DNA of 8,570 bases from Luminiphilus sp. (lineage in GTDB: Bacteria > Pseudomonadota > Gammaproteobacteria > Pseudomonadales > Halieaceae): positions 1 to 8,570 of the forward strand of contig JAHEJH010000121.1 of the NCBI GenBank assembly GCA_024638905.1, read 5' to 3'. The notes below the pieces were generated by a model, which saw nothing but the letters and a program-made list of their open reading frames with translations, had not been told where the DNA came from and ran no database searches. Shown here one piece after another: positions 5,770-8,570 of the stretch; position 1 is the stretch's first letter, and each line of letters opens with the position of its first letter. Position numbers and translations under genes: made by a program.

Positions 5770-7266
5770 CTAGCGCAGGTTTGCGTCGATACGCTCGGGA
5801 ATATATTCCGCTTCCAACCAGGCTGGCAACGCGACGTGCTGATTAGCCATCAAACCATTCCTGCTGCCCGAGGCCGAGGACGGGCAGGAGCCGGTACCGA
5901 ACCAATCAAGCGCAGTCGCGACCGAGGCCTCCTGCGGGTCCCCAAAAGGACTTGAGATATCGTCCTCGGCGACGCAAAGGGTGAAACGACCGGAGCCTTC
6001 GAGACCCACCTGATGATAGCCGCCCTCGTTATCACCATTCACAATCTCAAATGCAGTGAGCCTCAAGGCAACATCGCAATCTTCCCGCTCAAGACCCTCC
6101 ACCAACTCGTGCAAATCCCACCGACCCTGCCCCACCTGCTTGCCGAAGGTATTGCCGCCCACCATCACCACGTCGATGTGGGGGTCAAGACCATTGATAA
6201 CGAGCTCGCTGGCAGAGGCCGTGGAGCGCGAGGTAATGAAGGCGATCCGGATGGGAGAGAACGTATCTGGAAGCCCGTCAAAAAGGCCCCAGTAATCCTG
6301 GTCTTCGTTGAATTCGGGGTGCTGGTCATTCACCTGAATCTTGAAGGAGGGGTCACCGGTTGCCGTCAAGCCGGCCAGCAGGTCCATCATGGTGTCCGCC
6401 ACACTCAACAAACCACCACCGTTATAGCGCAGATCGATAATCAGATCCGTCACACTCGCTTCTTTAAATAAGATCGTGGCATCTGTGAGAGAGGAGAAGC
6501 CATCGTCTGGCGTCAGTGCCGCATTAATAAACTGCCGAAGGTGTAAATAGCCGACCGGCGTAAGGCCCGAGCGCTCGATCAGCAAGGGCTCACCTGCCAG
6601 CGCTGGGGGTGCCAGTTCATCTTTCGAAATAGAGAACTCAAACTGTGTACCGTTCTGGCTGAAGCGAAAGCCTCTCTCGACACCCACCTCTCTGGAACCA
6701 AAAATCTCCTCGCTGGTTGCCTCGCGTTCACTCAGCTGTGCGAGCGTCTCGAATCCGTCACCCGTATCGACCGCCACAAGCTCCATCCCGCGCCTGACGC
6801 CGGCTGCCCAGGCGGGCCCGCTCTCGAAAACATCGATAATGAACAACCCCCGGGATGTTGAGTTGGAGCGAAAACCAAACCCAACATAGGCACCCGAGCT
6901 GATATTGGTCTCGTCTTCAGTGATCGTGGTCATGTAAGAGAAGCCGCGATCGCGCCCGTCATCGATCAAAGGCGCCAGCCGCGCATCCAGATACGCTTGG
7001 GCAGACTTATAGTCCGCCTTGTCGGCCTCGGCCATCTCGTCGTACCAGAGGTACCAGCTGTCGGTGACCGCCTCGACAAAATCGATTTGTAAAGGCACGT
7101 CGCAGGTATCTAACTCCCCGGTATCACCTGAGCTATCACCCCCCGGGTCGCCATCGTCCGCGATCGGAGGCGCAGGAGGTGGCGTGCTACTACTGCCACC
7201 ACCGCCACCGCAGGCCATGAGCAAGAGATAAAAAAGTCCGATAACGAGCGAGTACTTCTTGTGCAT
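5770..7266 (-). CDS. S41-family (C-terminal processing type) peptidase, predicted lipoprotein
   Basis: The 498-residue precursor starts with MHKK and a hydrophobic segment (SLVIGLFYLLLMAC). Its lipobox LMAC at 16-19 makes Cys19 the predicted lipidated residue, so the protein should sit in the outer membrane facing the periplasm or surface. A Gly/Ser/Pro and Asp-rich linker (20-50) follows, then an N-terminal helical part with DSWYLWYDEM (69-78), and a PDZ-like region about 120-215 (AYVGFGF, FESGPAWAAGVRRGMEL). The catalytic S41 domain, about 235-430, has IIDLRYNGGG (276-285), Ser351 in TASASE and Lys376 in FGKQVG. Their 25-residue spacing equals that of the Ser/Lys dyad of E. coli Prc. The in-frame ATG at 7347 would put 27 residues before the signal peptide and is rejected. 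GGTGA lies 4 bases before 7266. Substrate unknown; Bacteroides-type S41 lipoproteins share this layout. Confidence 0.9.
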   Translation of the reverse strand: MHKKYSLVIGLFYLLLMACGGGGGSSSTPPPAPPIADDGDPGGDSSGDTGELDTCDVPLQIDFVEAVTDSWYLWYDEMAEADKADYKSAQAYLDARLAPLIDDGRDRGFSYMTTITEDETNISSGAYVGFGFRSNSTSRGLFIIDVFESGPAWAAGVRRGMELVAVDTGDGFETLAQLSEREATSEEIFGSREVGVERGFRFSQNGTQFEFSISKDELAPPALAGEPLLIERSGLTPVGYLHLRQFINAALTPDDGFSSLTDATILFKEASVTDLIIDLRYNGGGLLSVADTMMDLLAGLTATGDPSFKIQVNDQHPEFNEDQDYWGLFDGLPDTFSPIRIAFITSRSTASASELVINGLDPHIDVVMVGGNTFGKQVGQGRWDLHELVEGLEREDCDVALRLTAFEIVNGDNEGGYHQVGLEGSGRFTLCVAEDDISSPFGDPQEASVATALDWFGTGSCPSSASGSRNGLMANQHVALPAWLEAEYIPERIDANLR

Positions 7267-7369
7267 CCTTTCACCAATCGCTGGTTCAGAGGCAGACTTT
7301 AACACTCTGGGTGCCGTAAAAACCTCGGGACTTTTGCCGATACCCAACGGGCTAATTTAATTCTCCGGG

Positions 7370-7395
7370 ACCGGGATGCTAAGCTCAATCCCGGT
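7370..7395. promoter_or_regulatory. Perfect 8-bp inverted repeat in the S41/lemA divergent gap
   Basis: ACCGGGAT (7370-7377) and ATCCCGGT (7388-7395) are exact reverse complements separated by 10 bases. The site lies roughly midway between the two divergent start codons (7266 and 7504). No T-run follows on either strand, so it is not an intrinsic terminator. The symmetric spacing suits a dimeric regulator's operator or a leader hairpin; which one is inference. The AT-rich stretch at 7353-7362 beside it could hold a promoter, but no box pair is convincing. Confidence 0.4.
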
Positions 7396-7419
7396 GGACT
7401 CACCCTTGCGCTGCGAGCG

Positions 7420-7437
7420 TCGGGCAAGTGAGCCCGA
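7420..7437. other. Second inverted repeat upstream of lemA
   Basis: TCGGGC-AAGTGA-GCCCGA is a perfect 6-bp stem with a 6-base loop, 25 bases after the previous inverted repeat. A smaller GGTC-GTCTT-GACC (7443-7455) follows. Together they could form a structured lemA leader if transcription begins near 7360. No T-run is seen. Confidence 0.3.
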
Positions 7438-7503
7438 GCATGGGTCGTCTTGACCGAATGGAATAACCAATAAGCCAAAGGAATGGCAAATAAGGGAGGC
7501 ATT

Positions 7504-8103
7504 ATGGACACAAGCACATGGATCACGCTGGGCGTTACCGTCATTGCCATCGTCTGGGCGATCGCCATCTACAACCAACTCGTCTCATTGTCGAATCGGT
7601 ACAAAAACGGCTTCGCTCAAATTGAAGTCCAATTGAAACGCCGCTACGACCTGATCCCCAATCTTGTCGAGACTGCCAAAGGCTATCTGAGCCACGAGAG
7701 GGAAACGCTGGAGGCCGTCATCCTCGCCCGTAACGAGGCCGCCTCGGCACTGGGCAATCTGAGCGACGGCGATGTGACCGCCAGTGGCATCAAGAGCCTG
7801 GCAGGCGCCGAGAACGCACTCGCTGGCGCCTTGGGCAAGCTCAACGTCGTCATGGAGGCTTATCCTGACCTCAAGGCCAGCGCCAACATGCAGCAGCTCA
7901 GTGAAGAGCTGACATCAACCGAAAATCGCGTGGCGTTCGCCCGCCAGGGATTCAACGATGCGGTGATGTCCTACAACACCTACCGCCAGTCCTTCCCGAA
8001 TATTGTGATCGCCAATCAGTTTGGGCACAGAGAGGATGCGGAGCTGCTGGAGTTCGAGGACAGTGCCGAGATTCAAGCGGCGCCCAACGTCAGCTTTTCC
8101 TGA
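7504..8103 (+). CDS. lemA: LemA family protein
   Basis: The 199-residue protein has a single N-terminal membrane segment (about 7-23, WITLGVTVIAIVWAIAI) followed by a mainly helical domain. The LemA signature RRYDLIPNLVETAKGY is at 46-61, followed by HE and ARNEA, YPDLKAS (120-126) and LTSTENRVAFARQGFNDAV (136-154) with YN and FP further on. LemA proteins have no established enzymatic activity; they are membrane-anchored with the helical part outside the cytoplasm, and are often encoded beside M48 or TPM-domain proteins. ATG 7504 is chosen over the in-frame ATG 7483 because AAGGGAGG ends 4 bases before it and the extra seven residues (MANKGGI) are untypical. A 14-bp gap to the M48 gene indicates an operon. 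The C-terminal 25 residues or so are acidic and family-variable. Confidence 0.93.
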   Translation: MDTSTWITLGVTVIAIVWAIAIYNQLVSLSNRYKNGFAQIEVQLKRRYDLIPNLVETAKGYLSHERETLEAVILARNEAASALGNLSDGDVTASGIKSLAGAENALAGALGKLNVVMEAYPDLKASANMQQLSEELTSTENRVAFARQGFNDAVMSYNTYRQSFPNIVIANQFGHREDAELLEFEDSAEIQAAPNVSFS

Positions 8104-8117
8104 GTCTGCGCTGACAC

Positions 8118-8570
8118 GTGGATTTCTTCCGCGAACAGGATATTGCCAGACGTAACACCCGCCTTCTGACCCTGCTTTTCGGGGTGGCAGTGCTGGTATT
8201 AATCGGCATGACCAACTTGTTGCTCGTCGGCTTCGTCGTCTTCGAGTCCGGCGACGGCCACTCCAGTCTGTCGTCCGGCGTGCTCGACTGGCAGTCCTTT
8301 TTTGCTGTGGGCGCGGTGATCACGTTAATCATCGGCGCTGTGGTGCTGGTGAACTGGATCAACTTTGCCCGCGGCGGCAAACAGATTGCGGCGGCGCTGG
8401 GCGGCATATTGGTGCAGCCGGGCACGGACGATCCGCTGGAACAACGCGCAGCGAATATCGTTCAGGAAATGGCGCTGGCGGCCAACATGCCCGTGCCGTC
8501 ACTGTTTGTATTGGACGAAGAGCCGGGGATTAACGCCTTCGCGGCGGGTACCAGTCCGGCCAATGCCGTT
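8118..8570 (+). CDS. M48-family membrane metallopeptidase, N-terminal part only
   Basis: 151 residues are visible and the frame is open to the window end. The start is GTG 8118, giving MDFFREQDIARRNTRLL, which matches the N-terminus usual for the M48 proteins encoded after lemA (known from memory). Two membrane segments follow, about 17-43 and 60-80. The segment NMPVPSLFVLDEEPGINAFAAG (123-144) is the typical M48/HtpX stretch preceding the catalytic region. The zinc motif HExxH lies beyond the window, so activity cannot be judged. The ribosome site is weak, and translation is probably coupled to lemA, which ends 14 bases earlier. It is expected to be an inner-membrane zinc protease for envelope protein turnover. 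Because the visible part has HtpX-like features without being clearly HtpX, I give no symbol. Confidence 0.85.
   Translation, partial: MDFFREQDIARRNTRLLTLLFGVAVLVLIGMTNLLLVGFVVFESGDGHSSLSSGVLDWQSFFAVGAVITLIIGAVVLVNWINFARGGKQIAAALGGILVQPGTDDPLEQRAANIVQEMALAANMPVPSLFVLDEEPGINAFAAGTSPANAV

Noticed and set aside
7267..7347. Upstream ATG start (7347) for the S41 peptidase
   Set aside because: It would place 27 non-signal residues ahead of a good lipoprotein signal peptide; 7266 has its own ribosome site.
7357..7578. Short minus-strand open frames at the lemA start (7299-7568, 7357-7578)
   Set aside because: They overlap the lemA signal-anchor region antisense and lack any domain or ribosome-site support.

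Overview
The window looks like chromosomal DNA of a GC-rich marine-type gammaproteobacterium. The first gene closely resembles the Pseudomonas FabY ketosynthase. The RibB protein has the proteobacterial RibBX form, with a decayed GTP cyclohydrolase II half. The remaining genes (LemA, M48 peptidase, S41 lipoprotein, PnbA-type nitroreductase) are ordinary for this class. A Halieaceae/OM60-like source is a guess from overall flavour, not something the sequence proves. I see no tRNA, rRNA, CRISPR array, insertion sequence or phage gene.

Layout. (1) 1-1488, minus strand: 496 N-terminal residues of a FabY-type beta-ketoacyl synthase; its C-terminus lies outside the window. (2) An 83-bp AT-rich divergent gap, then three plus-strand genes: a GlxA/FtrA-type AraC regulator (1572-2606), an acetyl-CoA acetyltransferase-type thiolase (2669-3847) and RibBX (3862-4971). 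Thiolase and ribBX are 14 bp apart and probably co-transcribed. (3) A 17-bp unit repeated four times (4967-5034), shared by the 3' ends of ribBX and the convergent nitroreductase gene. (4) Minus strand: a nitroreductase (5032-5712) downstream of an S41 peptidase lipoprotein (5770-7266). (5) A 237-bp divergent gap containing inverted repeats. (6) Plus strand: lemA (7504-8103) and the start of an M48 membrane metallopeptidase gene (8118 to the window end).

How the genes may work together. FabY consumes acetyl-CoA at the start of fatty acid synthesis (known for Pseudomonas). The thiolase condenses or cleaves short acyl-CoAs, and the AraC-type regulator between them is well placed to control both sides. 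RibBX supplies the four-carbon riboflavin precursor, and the nearby nitroreductase is probably an FMN enzyme, but a functional link between those two is only inference. LemA plus an M48 peptidase is a recurrent envelope pair. The S41 protein is a predicted lipid-anchored protease. No clearly new system is visible. The most unusual features are the four-copy repeat that places stop codons in all six frames between convergent genes, and the placement of ribBX behind a thiolase under a probable AraC-family regulator.
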